Source: Onchidella celtica
Taxonomy: Eukaryota; Mollusca; Gastropoda; Systellommatophora; Onchidiidae
Assembly (NCBI GenBank): GCA_963931925.1
Contig: OZ007575.1
Location: 32,862,894 to 32,926,893 of the forward strand
Reading direction: 5' to 3'
Length of the DNA: 64,000 nt
In this document: one piece after another, positions 1 to 10,800 of the stretch
Position numbering within the stretch: position 1 is the first letter of the stretch
How the letters are laid out: each line of letters begins with the position of its first letter
Position numbers and translations under genes: made by a program
The notes under the pieces: model-generated
Seen by the model: only the letters and a program-made list of their open reading frames with translations
What the model was told of the DNA's origin: nothing
Databases searched by the model: none

Positions 1-1
1 T

Positions 2-2731
2 TTGAGAGTTTTAAGGGAGAGAGCCACGTTGGAGCAATCGGCTGAGGTAGGTACTCACATAAAGGAGAGTAAGGGAATTTACTATCGGGTAAAGAAGGCC
101 GGGGCTGGACGTGCTGATGTGGAGCAGTTGTTGGTACCTAAGCAGTACCGAAGTGAGCTGGTGAAGATAGCTCACGAAGGAGTGTTCGGGGGACACTTAG
201 GAATTTCGCGCACACAGGACAGAATAATGCAGTCGTTCTTTTGGCCTGGGATAGGTGCGGACGTAGGTCGTTTCTGTCGATCGTGTGACGCGTGTCAAAG
301 GACATCCAATAAAGGTAGGGTGACAAAGGTACCCCTAGTGCCGACACCCCTGATCGACACGCCCTTTTCGCGCGTCGCCATAGATTTGGTTGGTCCACTT
401 CCGCGTACGGAACATGGGAGATCGCGTTATATTTTGACGCTAGTAGATTATGCCACGCGTTTCCCGGATGCCGTAGCCTTAAGGGGGATATCAGCTGAGC
501 AGGTCAGTGAAGCGTTAATGGAAATATTTTCTCGGTTAGGCATACCAAAGGAAATAGTTTCAGATAGGGGATCACAGTTTACCGGTGAGCTGATGAGAGA
601 GGTCAGCGCACTTCTCAAAACGAAACAGATATTCTGCTCGCCCTACCACGCGATGGCCAATGGTCTGTGTGAAAGATTTAACGGAGTGCTGAAGAATATG
701 CTTCGCCGAGTAGCTCATGACAGACCCAAGGACTGGGGCAGAATGTTGTGTCCACTGCTGTTCGCGTATCGCGAAACCCCACAGGCCAGTACAGGTTTTT
801 CGCCGTTTGAACTAGTGTTCGGTCACCCTGTGAGAGGACCACTTGCAATACTGAAGAATCTGTGGACTGGGGAAGCGGAGTCAGAAACGAGGTCATCGTA
901 CGAATACGTGGTAGATATGAGGGAACGATTGGAGGATGCCATGAAAGTCGTAGCCGAGAACAGCAGCGTCGAAAAACACAGGCAGAAGAAATACTACGAT
1001 AGGGGGGCCAAACAGAGGAAATTCCAAGTGGGCGATTTCGTCCTCATACTTCTCCCAAGTGACGGATCGAAACTACAGATGACTTGGAAAGGGCCTTACA
1101 AAGTAGAAGAGCAGAGAGGGTCAGTGAACTACATGGTGAACGTCAAGGGGAAGAGACGACTGTATCACGCGAATATGCTGAAGAAGTATATTGAGAGGGA
1201 AGACGAACAGGAAAACACAGAGGCAATAGCTGCAGCTATAATTGACGAGACCGATGAAGGAGAGGAAGCGACTTCGATGCCTCTGGAGACAGTCATGCCT
1301 AAGCTAGAACAGACCGAAACCTACAGGGATGTACAGTTAGGGGACACGCTAGATCAGGATCAGAGAGAACAGATGCAAGAGCTCATGGAAGAATACAAAG
1401 ATATATTTACCGATGTACCGGGGCTCACTGACCTGATCAAGCACAAAATCCCATTGCTAGATCAAAAACCTGTGAAGGTTAGACCCTACCAACTACCGTA
1501 CTCAACTAGAGAAGCTGTCAATGCTGAGGTAGGCAAGATGCTTGCGGCCAGAATCATCGAACCGTCCGAGTCCCCGTACAATAGTCCAATTGTATTAGTT
1601 AAGAAGCCCGATGGTCAACATCGTTTCTGCAACGACTACAGGCGGCTAAATGTTGTGACTGCCGATGACGCCGAACCGATGCCTGAGGTAGAAGCCATTA
1701 TTTCCAATCTAGCGGAGGCAAAACATTTCACCAAGCTGGACTTGACAAAGGGCTTTTATCAAGTTCCGATGGCCGAGGAAGATAAACACCCGACGGCGTT
1801 CGCCACACCGTTTGGGCTATACCAGTACAGGGTCATGCCGTTCGGGTTGAAGGGATCCCCCGCCACATTTAACAGGCTCATGAGGAAAGTATTAAAAGAT
1901 GCTGGCGAAGGGGTAGATGCATTTGTAGACGACTGTCTTATACACAGTGCAAATTGGCCTGACCACTTGGAACGTTGTCGGAATGTCTTCGAGCGACTGA
2001 GACGGGCAAATTTAAAAGCTAGACCTACCAAGACGCTAATAGGGATGACAGAAGTCGAGTACTTAGGCCATAAGCTGGGACAGGGGACTGTAAGACCGCA
2101 GGAGAGTAAGGTGCGAGCCATTGTCGACTGTGACCGACCGACGACCAAGACACAAGTGAGGAGTTTCCTGGGGCTAACGGGGTACTATCGGAAGTTTGTA
2201 CCAAATTACAGTGCAATCTCGGCGCCGTTGTCAGACCTCACAAAGAAGTCCCAGGGCACAAAGTCCGCGTGGGGACACGCGCAGGAGAACGCGTTCAATG
2301 CCCTAAAAATTTGTTTGAGTTCCGAGCCGATACTACGGATGCCAGACTGGAACAAGGAACTGATTCTCCAGACAGACGCATCTAACCTTGGAGTGAGTGG
2401 GTGCCTACTTCAAGAAGACGAGGGTACGAAGTATCCAGTTGTATATGTTAGCAGAAAGTTGAAACCCGCGGAGAAGAACTGCTCAACAATTGAAAAGGAA
2501 TGCCTGGCCATAGTTTTCGCCGTTAGTAAGTTGCAGGCGTATCTGTATGGGAGAAACTTCGTGTTAGAGACGGACCACCGACCTCTAACTTGGATGCGAA
2601 CTAAAGACCAGAAGAACGCGAGGGTAACTAGATGGAACCTGGCGCTGCAACCATATAACTTTCGAGTCAGCAACATCAGGGGGCGAGACGCTCTATGGGC
2701 CGACACTCTATCTAGATTACCAGTAGATTAA
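2..2731 (+). CDS. Gypsy pol polyprotein (integrase - RT - RNase H), 5' end outside window
   Basis: Open for 909 codons from the window edge, so the true start lies upstream. The N-terminal part is an integrase: an HHCC zinc module (H58, H65, C95, C98) and the catalytic triad D128, D188, E224, with the last two 35 residues apart as usual. A GPY/F-type module (KGPYKVEE, about residue 361) follows. The reverse transcriptase comes after it, with LDLTKGFYQV and the active-site variant FVDD near residue 641. RNase H follows (QTDAS near 790, ETDHRPL near 858) and the frame ends at LSRLPVD. No internal stops or frameshifts are seen, suggesting a young copy. Family known: reverse-transcribes element RNA and integrates the cDNA. 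The integrase-before-RT order is read directly from the sequence. Confidence 0.95.
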   Translation: MRVLRERATLEQSAEVGTHIKESKGIYYRVKKAGAGRADVEQLLVPKQYRSELVKIAHEGVFGGHLGISRTQDRIMQSFFWPGIGADVGRFCRSCDACQRTSNKGRVTKVPLVPTPLIDTPFSRVAIDLVGPLPRTEHGRSRYILTLVDYATRFPDAVALRGISAEQVSEALMEIFSRLGIPKEIVSDRGSQFTGELMREVSALLKTKQIFCSPYHAMANGLCERFNGVLKNMLRRVAHDRPKDWGRMLCPLLFAYRETPQASTGFSPFELVFGHPVRGPLAILKNLWTGEAESETRSSYEYVVDMRERLEDAMKVVAENSSVEKHRQKKYYDRGAKQRKFQVGDFVLILLPSDGSKLQMTWKGPYKVEEQRGSVNYMVNVKGKRRLYHANMLKKYIEREDEQENTEAIAAAIIDETDEGEEATSMPLETVMPKLEQTETYRDVQLGDTLDQDQREQMQELMEEYKDIFTDVPGLTDLIKHKIPLLDQKPVKVRPYQLPYSTREAVNAEVGKMLAARIIEPSESPYNSPIVLVKKPDGQHRFCNDYRRLNVVTADDAEPMPEVEAIISNLAEAKHFTKLDLTKGFYQVPMAEEDKHPTAFATPFGLYQYRVMPFGLKGSPATFNRLMRKVLKDAGEGVDAFVDDCLIHSANWPDHLERCRNVFERLRRANLKARPTKTLIGMTEVEYLGHKLGQGTVRPQESKVRAIVDCDRPTTKTQVRSFLGLTGYYRKFVPNYSAISAPLSDLTKKSQGTKSAWGHAQENAFNALKICLSSEPILRMPDWNKELILQTDASNLGVSGCLLQEDEGTKYPVVYVSRKLKPAEKNCSTIEKECLAIVFAVSKLQAYLYGRNFVLETDHRPLTWMRTKDQKNARVTRWNLALQPYNFRVSNIRGRDALWADTLSRLPVD

Positions 2732-2782
2732 TAATTTTATTAGCCGATTTTGCCAGGGAAAATCGACTTAAGTGGGGGCGAT

Positions 2783-3407
2783 TGTAACAGGGTGATAGTT
2801 TGGCAAGGTATAACTAGTAGTTATAATAATATTGTGCCTATAACTAGCGTGGGAAGATAGTTAACGGCGGGGAGACAGAGTTATTGTAGGCCAGAGGGGG
2901 AAAGTAGCCGATGCAACTGAAGCGCTTTGACACCCGAAAAGGGTAGTGTTTACTTGACCGCCGTACTTGTCGATCAGATCACCTGGGAATTGCTTGGGGG
3001 GGTAGAGCTGTTTCAATAGTATTTGACGTGGAGTCGACGGGGGTGGCTATTAGGATAACGGTGGGCGTCTTGGGACGCTACCTGACTGGGTATAAATCCC
3101 CGAACGCTCCTTCCAACTTCAGACCGCTGAGAGCACTCACCAGCTTCGTGCCGAAGAGGAGACCACAACCGCAACTGTAACTTTGTACTAGTCTTGTGAG
3201 TGGGGAGGGTCAGGGAACCCGCAAACATCCTTTGTCAGAGCGTGGTATCTTTGGTATCTTGTCGGCATTTGAGCTGTTGCTGAGTGGTAAGTTAATTGTA
3301 CGATGTATGTGTATTTTACTTAATGTTCATGATTGCAGAACCTAAATCTAGTGGGTTTACTTTGGTATAACTACTGCCTCTGAGAGAGTCACGGAAACGC
3401 CGTTACA
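2783..3407 (+). repeat. 3' LTR of the Gypsy element
   Basis: Begins TGTAAC just after a G-rich tract and ends GTTACA, so the ends form a 6-bp inverted repeat with the TG...CA rule. Length is 625 bp. A TATAAAT box at 3091-3097 fits an LTR promoter. The 5' LTR is outside the window, so the boundaries could not be checked against a second copy and no target duplication can be tested. Confidence 0.7.
3091..3097 (+). promoter_or_regulatory. TATA box in the LTR
   Basis: TATAAAT lies about 309 bp into the LTR and is followed by a C-rich stretch, a plausible core promoter for retroelement transcription. Motif only; no start site can be proven. Confidence 0.4.
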
Positions 3408-4805
3408 TATGTGTTACGAAACCTTATAGGATGGGGTCTGTTAGAGAGAGCGTTATTCTTCGTGGGGAACGTGTAAATATCATTAAAACTGTGTTGATCG
3501 TTTATTCTATTGCCTATATGGGAGTCTATGGAGTATAGGAGCTGCAGCCTGTCTTATAACAGTGTCAGCGGTTAAAAGTATTAATGTTGAATATCCGTCA
3601 TGGAGTAAGTATGGAAGTCATGCCTTCCAACAGTAGATTAGGAAGTTACGATTGTTTTTCTACAGAGGAGGAAGAACAACACCTTCTTGGTCTCAACTTC
3701 TTGTCCTTTGATTAACGACATCGTAGCGTCTTGGCTTCCCGACCTATTGGTACCTGCCGATACCTGTTGATCTAACTGCGCAGTCAAGCCAGGGTAGAGA
3801 GGAAGAACCAGTGCCCAGATAGCGCCATACACCCCTAAAGGAGAGGTTTCCTTATGCTGAATGTTCCCATGTGTTTTATAAAATGTGCTAGAAATTGAAT
3901 ATTACGAAGCCATTTAATTAGCATGTACTGATTTGCATCAACTTCATTCCATCGAAATTCACATGAAATTGTATGACCTATGTTCCTATTATTATTGAAT
4001 GAATTAATAATTATTGTATATATGTAAGCAATACAGATATCGTTTGTTATAACTTATAGAAGAGAGATAGTCGATTATTTAGTGTGTTTGTGCCGTGCCC
4101 ATCACGGCTGGTGTCAGAAGAAAGTTAGTGAGAGAAAGTGGAAACATCACAACGAGACAAAGATGAAAGAAGACGAGGTGAGTGTTAAGACTGGCGCAAA
4201 GAATTTGTTTTTAGTGAGAAAGAGCTGCGCAAACATCAGACTCACTCTCTCGCCTGGACACAACTTATCCAAGTGGCAAGACAGGGTCAAGACGACTGGA
4301 AATGTATCCAGGTGCAGGAGGATGCCAGAGGGACAGTCATATTGCCTGACCGGCTGCCTGTAGGCTACTCCACAGCCTCGCAGTCCCAACTGACTAGGGT
4401 GAAAGACCCAAACCAAAGAACACCAATACTGGTGGATGCTCTGTGTCACGATATCCAGGCCAGAGTGACGGTATATTGCCATCTGCCCTATCAATCAACC
4501 ACTGGCCTGCTGCCGCCAGCTTCGAAGCTGCGTCCAGGAAGTTTGCTCAATTCTTCGTCTGTGATTTAGGCAAACAAGCCTATGACCACACCGCTACCGG
4601 GGGCCAATGTGAAGGACTCAAGTACTGAGGGTCACATTGTGCCCTAGCATGTGGCCGTTGGGTTAGATGAAACCTCCTCCGCCCTGGCCGTTTGCAAGGC
4701 TTAGACATAAAGGCATAAGTTTTTGCGTGAGGATGAAGAAGAAATGAAAAGAGTCTGACCAATTTTTTGGCAGTACATAAAATGCCGTCCATTTGTCTTC
4801 CCCAG
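3408..4805. other. non-coding stretch between the LTR and the first visible FLAD1 exon
   Basis: No gene recognised. Several 60-115-codon open frames exist on both strands (for example around 4147-4569) but none shows a known domain or splice-consistent link to FLAD1. Probably intron plus old repeat sequence. Confidence 0.4.
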
Positions 4806-7800
4806 ATACCACAGACTGCTCAGCTGACCTTTGGCATTGATCCCAAGACAAAACAGAAGTCAAAATACCCTCTTGTTTCTGTCAGAAATGTCTACATGTT
4901 CCCAGGAGTTCCTAATCTCTTAGAAAGAGCCTTTGTGATGTTGGGGGTAAAGAAATAATACCTGTACTTAGCAAAGATTTAAATAAGCATGATCACGCAG
5001 GTGTCTTTATAATGCAAATGATTTTCATGCTTGAGTGGTAAAGGTGATATCAGTTTACAAGAAATTCATAGAAACGTACAGTGGTGTTGATCAATGGCAG
5101 TAGGATTAAATTTTATTTTATGTCACATTTTGTGATACTATTTTATTTTGTTTGCAGTAGTGATGTAAATAATGTCAGTGTCAGATTATGTTCCCCCAGG
5201 TGAATGATTATCTGATAAAGTTAAATTTGCTGTGCCATTTTCACTTACTGAATTAGTGAACATATGCAGCTTGTCAGCTGTGCCAAAGTTTTAACACTCA
5301 TCTCTCTCTCAAGGCATTTTACTGCATGTGGTGTTCATAAGTATGGTATGTCATGTTTCTGAATTTGTTTCCAGTGTTAAGTGTATTTTATCACCAGGGT
5401 CAGAGATTTATTTCCCTTTTGTTTTACACTATTTACAGCACCTGTTTAAAAACCCCAATGTACAGTTTCACACTGACGAATTGTACATCAACAAAGATGA
5501 GGCATCGATTGCTGCATCAATCTCTCAGGTAGCAGAAAAATACAAGTCAGATGTGATTATTGGCTCATATCCTGATATGAAAAGTAGGTAAGCTGAAAGC
5601 AAAATCCAGTGAAATGTGATTGTAAACAGTATGGGATGTAGCAGTTTCTTGTGGCTGCTGCTAACCATGGTACATTCGACTCCACTTAAAATGAAGTCGC
5701 TTAATGTGATCTTCTTTTTGTATGATGTTTTTCTTTTATCCCTTCCCCAAAGCCTCATTTCCGTGGGGAAAAAACTTTTAGTATGACATCTTTCTATCCG
5801 TTTTTACTCTTTGCATGATCTCATTTTGAAGTCCCAAAGAGGAATAAAAATGCTTAGTATGATTTTCTTAAACCGTGTCATGATCAAAATACACGCCGTC
5901 ATCTTTCGTAATCGTTGTTTCGCTGCAGCTCGTACCTGCCATTATTCTGTCTGCTTCGCCATGCTGACACCTGTTATGTCACCTACCCAGAGTGCGCCCG
6001 AGGCACCATGCATATGATTGGATGTGGTCGCTTAGTCCATGGAGGATTTTACAAATTTTATTCTGCTGGCATCACCAATCCTTCGCACTCATGCGAGCTC
6101 AAATATGTTGCCATGTGTTATTCATCAGGTGGCTCGATAATGCAGTGTAATAGTTAATGATGCGTCAGATGTTGTAAGATTCACAGGGCCACTGATTTTA
6201 CTCAGGTCAAGCATTGAGAGCGGAGGTTACGATAGGGAGAAAGAGCAAAGGGTTGCTAACACGCGTTTCCTTTTTTTTTAAACTACGCAATAGAGATTCA
6301 ATCGTTTTCACGGGACACAGAGCAAAGACAGTCGGCGCCAGCAAGTCCACGAAGGTGTCAGATACCATGCTCACTCGGTGACCGAAGATGGGTGATGTTT
6401 ATTGTGTTAGTTTAGGCTCAGTGCTACATGATGGGAGTGTGGCCAGAGGGAGGGTCTTGTATGATGTTCACATTTAAAATATAGGAAAATGCAAGCTATG
6501 TTTGTTTGGTTTGCGTATCTTGCCTGCTGACAGTCATAACAATATAATGTTAAGTTAACTGACAGGTAATATTGTGTGCTACTTTTTGCCCTTTGGATAA
6601 TTCAATAAATGCTTAAGATGATTTAACGGATAGTATGATGTTAAACTTTATGTCCCCTGGACATCATCTTAAGCAATGTCCACTGCACATGTCAGTGATG
6701 CTATGAGGAATCACAAATCACACAAAAACGGCAGATCATACATCAGTTGATTTCCCATGAAACAGTTTTCTAGTATATGAACCAAGCAATTTCTTATGAT
6801 CGAATAAATGAATGGCTGAAAAGGATGAATCAGTTAAGAACTCTTTCTTATACAGTATGCAGATTCAAAAGAACCTCAGATTCTATTTCAGCCTGTTTAA
6901 CTCTTAGCTTTCATACAGATAAGATTTTGAAGAGCAGAAGTGAACTTTTGGCACACATTTTAAATAAATAAATGGCTGTTGCCTTCCTTGGGATCATATT
7001 TTGTTTTTCCAACTTGATGGCAACATTTTTCAACACTTAGGGTCCAGCTTTGCACCCAATCAAAACATAAGCAAAGCCAGTGTTTTCAGAATACTGGGAA
7101 AGCAGAAAAGTTTGGGATTAGATTCAGGCTTAATTATAGTAGTCAGACAGATGATAATATTTCTGAGTGGTGTTCTCAGCCTTCAAATCATAGCCCTCTT
7201 ACACACAGTCCTTTGGCAATTCCTTGCAAGCAGCTCCCGTTTATATTTGAACTTACTGTAAAAAAGAAATAGTGGCATGGCTGTGAGTATTTCATTGTAG
7301 TGGAATTTGAGCCCTTTTTATGCTCAACCTTTGATAAATCTACCACATGGGGAGTCTGTATTTGATAAGCATTCTATTTGGTCTGCAATTTCTTGGCCCA
7401 GAGATAAGTGAGCATAATGAGATCTGCAGCAAGACAGTACGTTATAGTGTGAAATTTCTTAGATCGGAGAGGGGGAAGGGTATATCCTGGATCATGCCAG
7501 GTTCCTCACCAAGTGGCATAAATAGAAATAACTGTGCATTAAATCTCTTTTTCTATTGGAATAATTTTGCATGTTTTTAAATTTGAAGCCCTATCTGCAT
7601 CACTGATACTGGGAACATTTTTATTTTGGACCCAAAGCTCATTATCCTTTTCTTGGAAAAGTGAGAGTTCAAATTTAGTTAGGAAGATTGTCAGTATTAT
7701 CATTCTGTCAGTTGTTTCGTGCTTTTTTTCCTTAATTGCCGAATTAACCCTCGTCCTGCGTTGATTGAACTCGTCCACGTTACGCCCCGTGCGGGGATAG

Positions 7801-10800
7801 CCAGCGGCCAGTCAGCCGATCGTTCGGGTGTTGTCGATAACCTCGGCGGTCGGGTCAATCGGGTCCGCGTGAACACCTGTATCGCGTATACTTCAGGAGG
7901 CAATAACAACAATAGTGGTGGATAAATCGTAAGGGACCCCTATGATATTTGGATAAAGTACTTGTGATGATATGCAGTAGGTTTTATTGTGAAATGGAAG
8001 GCCTCAAATCAAGAATTTTCTGCATTTACATGCCGTTTAGCACATGTTTTGTCATGTTCCCAAGACCTTTGCGCTTTTTCTGTCCCTATGTCAGGCCATT
8101 CACATCTGACACGCATTGTTGAATTGAATGCCATAATTCAGCGTTGGGCAGAACATTTCGGAGGTGTGCTAAATCGGCCATCAAATATAAATACTGAGTC
8201 CATTGACCGCCTCCCTCAGACTCCTATTAATGCAGCTCTTGCCAAGCCATTCACAGCAAATGAGACCCGGACTGCCACAAATCAGATGTCCTTTAACAAA
8301 TCACCAGGCGTGGATTCAATTCCTGCTGAGGTGTATGCCTTCGGTGGATAAAAGCTTATTGAAAGGCTGACCGAGTTGTTCAATGATATGTTGAAAGCAG
8401 GGAAGCTGCCACAGGACTTCAAAGATGCTTCAATCATCCATCTGTACAAAAACAAAGGGGACAGCCAAGTCTGTGACAACCATCGGGGAATCTCTCTACT
8501 TTCAATTGCTGGCAAAATATTGGCAAGAATGCTTCTAAATCGCCTTCTTGATCACCTCTCGTCAAATGACTTGCTTCCCGAGAGCCAATGTGGCTTTCGT
8601 AAAGAGAGGGGAACGGCGGATATGATCTTTGCTGCCAGACAGATTCAGGAAAAATGCATGGAACAAAATAAAGCGCTGTACATCACATTTGTTGACCTCA
8701 CAAAAGCATTTGACACAGTGTGTCGTGAAGGCCTCTGGAAAATCTTGGCGAAGTTTGGGTGTCCACCCGAATTCATCACAATAGTGCGCCAGTTTCATGA
8801 TGGCATGCAAGCTGCAGTCAAAAGTAACGGCAGTGTTTCAGAGCCCTTTGCTGTCACAAATGGGGTAAAACAGGGTTGTGTCTTAGCCCCAACTCTGTTC
8901 AGCATCATGTTCTCTGCAATGCTACAAGAAGCCTTTAGCTCTCCTCCTCAAGGGGTAGGGGACAAGGTGGTCTAGAGGCAAGGTGCTCGCCTCTCATGCC
9001 AAGGGTCCCGGGTTCTAAACCCGGGCAGTGCAGGCATGTTGGAAAGTGGATTTTTCTCATATTTTCAAGTCCCTAGTCCTATTGGGGGGTAGGATCGAGT
9101 AGTTCTTGGAAATTGGATTTTTCTCATATTTTCAAGTCCCTGGTCCTATTGGGGGGTAGGATCGAGTACCTAGTCTTCTCGGATAAGGACGAAAAAATTC
9201 GGAGGGCCCGTGTGCACGTTGCGCACGTTAAAGATACCTTGGCAGTTGGAAATCGTAAAGAGCAGGCCGAAAGGCCGCTGCCCGGGCAAAATTGAAATTA
9301 ATAGATTAAAATTTATCCATATCATCTCCCCCCCCCGCCAGAACAAGAAATAATAAAACAAGTAAAGTGAGGTGTAAATGCCAAGGGCAGCGAACCTCCT
9401 GAAATAAAGACCTCAAATCCTCAAGGGGTAAGCATCAAGTACCGGACTGATGGCAGTCTATTCAACCTCAGGAGACTTCAGGCAAAAACCAAAACCAAAA
9501 AGTACTCAAGTCTGTGACCTACTATTTGCTGATGATTGTGCACTTCTGGCACACGATGAGGATAGCATGCAAAACTGTGTTGATAAGTTCTCTAGTGCCT
9601 GTAACAACTTTGGCCTCACAATAAGCAAAAAGAAGACGGAAGTGCTCCATCAGCCTACTCCAGACGACAAGTATCCTGTGACCCCAAATATCAAAGTCCA
9701 TGACAGTCTTCTGAAGGTGTCAGAGAACTTCACCTATCTTGGCAGTACACTGTCTTCCACGGCTCGTGTTGATACTGAAATTCCCTCAAGAATCAGCAAA
9801 GCCAGCTCTGCATTTGGCAGGCTTCGAAAGAGAATGTGGGATGTTGCCGGCATTCGCACAGACACTAAGCTGAAAGTGTACAATGCTGTGGTCCTTCCCA
9901 CCCTACTCTATGGGGCTGAAACCTGGACAGTGTACCAATCGCATGCCAGAAAACTAAATCACTTTCATCTGGCCTGCCTTAGAAAGATCCTAAGGATCAA
10001 ATGGCAGGATAAAATTCCAGACACTGAGGTCCTCAATCGTGCCAAGGAATTGAGCATCTTCTGCCACCTGAAAAAAATTCAGCTACGTTGGGCAGGACAT
10101 GTTGTCAGAATGCCCGACTCCAGACTCCCTAAGCAAATCTTCTTCTCTGAGCTCTCCAATGGAACGAGGAATGTTGGGGCCCCAAAGAGACGTTACAAAG
10201 ACACTCTCAAGCAATCGCTGAAGGTCTTTGCCATTGATGTGAGTGAGTGGGAAAAGCTCTCGCTTGATCGAGCAAATTGGAGGGCGGCCCTTACCAGAGG
10301 CAGCAAAGCATGGGAAGCTGACAGAGTCCAGCAGGCTATCAAAAAAAGAGAACGGCGCAAGAAAAGGCCCAGTGGTACTGAACCAACGGAGCACTCTTGT
10401 CACTTATGCGGAAGGGTCTTCAGGGCAAAAATAGGACTTATCAGTCACATGAGAAGCCATAAGTCATGAAAGAACAGTCTTTCCATTCTGTCCTCTGTGT
10501 CCTTTACTTCTCTTTATTGTCCATGTGTTGAAATTCTCAACAATTTCTGTTCTTTATTCCTCTGGTGTTGTTAAGGTCATCATCATACCTGATGGACGAA
10601 CTATTATTATTATTATTATGTCAGGCCATTCAGGTGAACAAATTATTTTTTAAGCCATTCGCTTAATTTACTAACCACATGTATCGTGACATTGCCTTCT
10701 CCCTCCTCTACTATGTAAAGCTTTCACTTACTATAATGTTAGTTTTAGCGAGAGATTTGATTTCCAGTTCCAGGTCGTAGAGCACATACATATACTGAAA

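Larger units (their letters stand above)
1..3407 (+). mobile_element. Ty3/Gypsy LTR retrotransposon, 3' part (gmr1-like domain order)
   Basis: The 3' portion of an LTR retrotransposon: an open pol frame (2-2731), a short non-coding tail with a purine-rich tract around 2767-2780, and a 3' LTR (2783-3407). The 5' LTR, gag and protease lie left of the window. The pol domain order is integrase, then reverse transcriptase, then RNase H. Most Ty3/Gypsy elements have integrase last; the reversed order is known from the gmr1-like group of Gypsy elements. The element sits upstream of the first visible FLAD1 exon, so it is probably in a FLAD1 intron (inference). Confidence 0.9.
8103..10617 (+). mobile_element. 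5'-truncated non-LTR retrotransposon (LINE) inside copy A
   Basis: Flanked by a 15-bp target duplication ATGTCAGGCCATTCA (8088-8102 and 10618-10632). It ends in a short (ATT)n tail, as many LINEs do. It contains reverse transcriptase and a C-terminal C2H2-type zinc finger but no endonuclease, so it is truncated at the 5' end. It was later interrupted by a SINE at 8958-9417. It belongs to the same broad type as the LINE at 44120-47568, but to a clearly different family. Confidence 0.9.

Noticed and set aside
4147..4569. Upstream FLAD1 exon or separate gene in the open frames here
   Set aside because: No molybdopterin-binding motif or other domain is readable on either strand.
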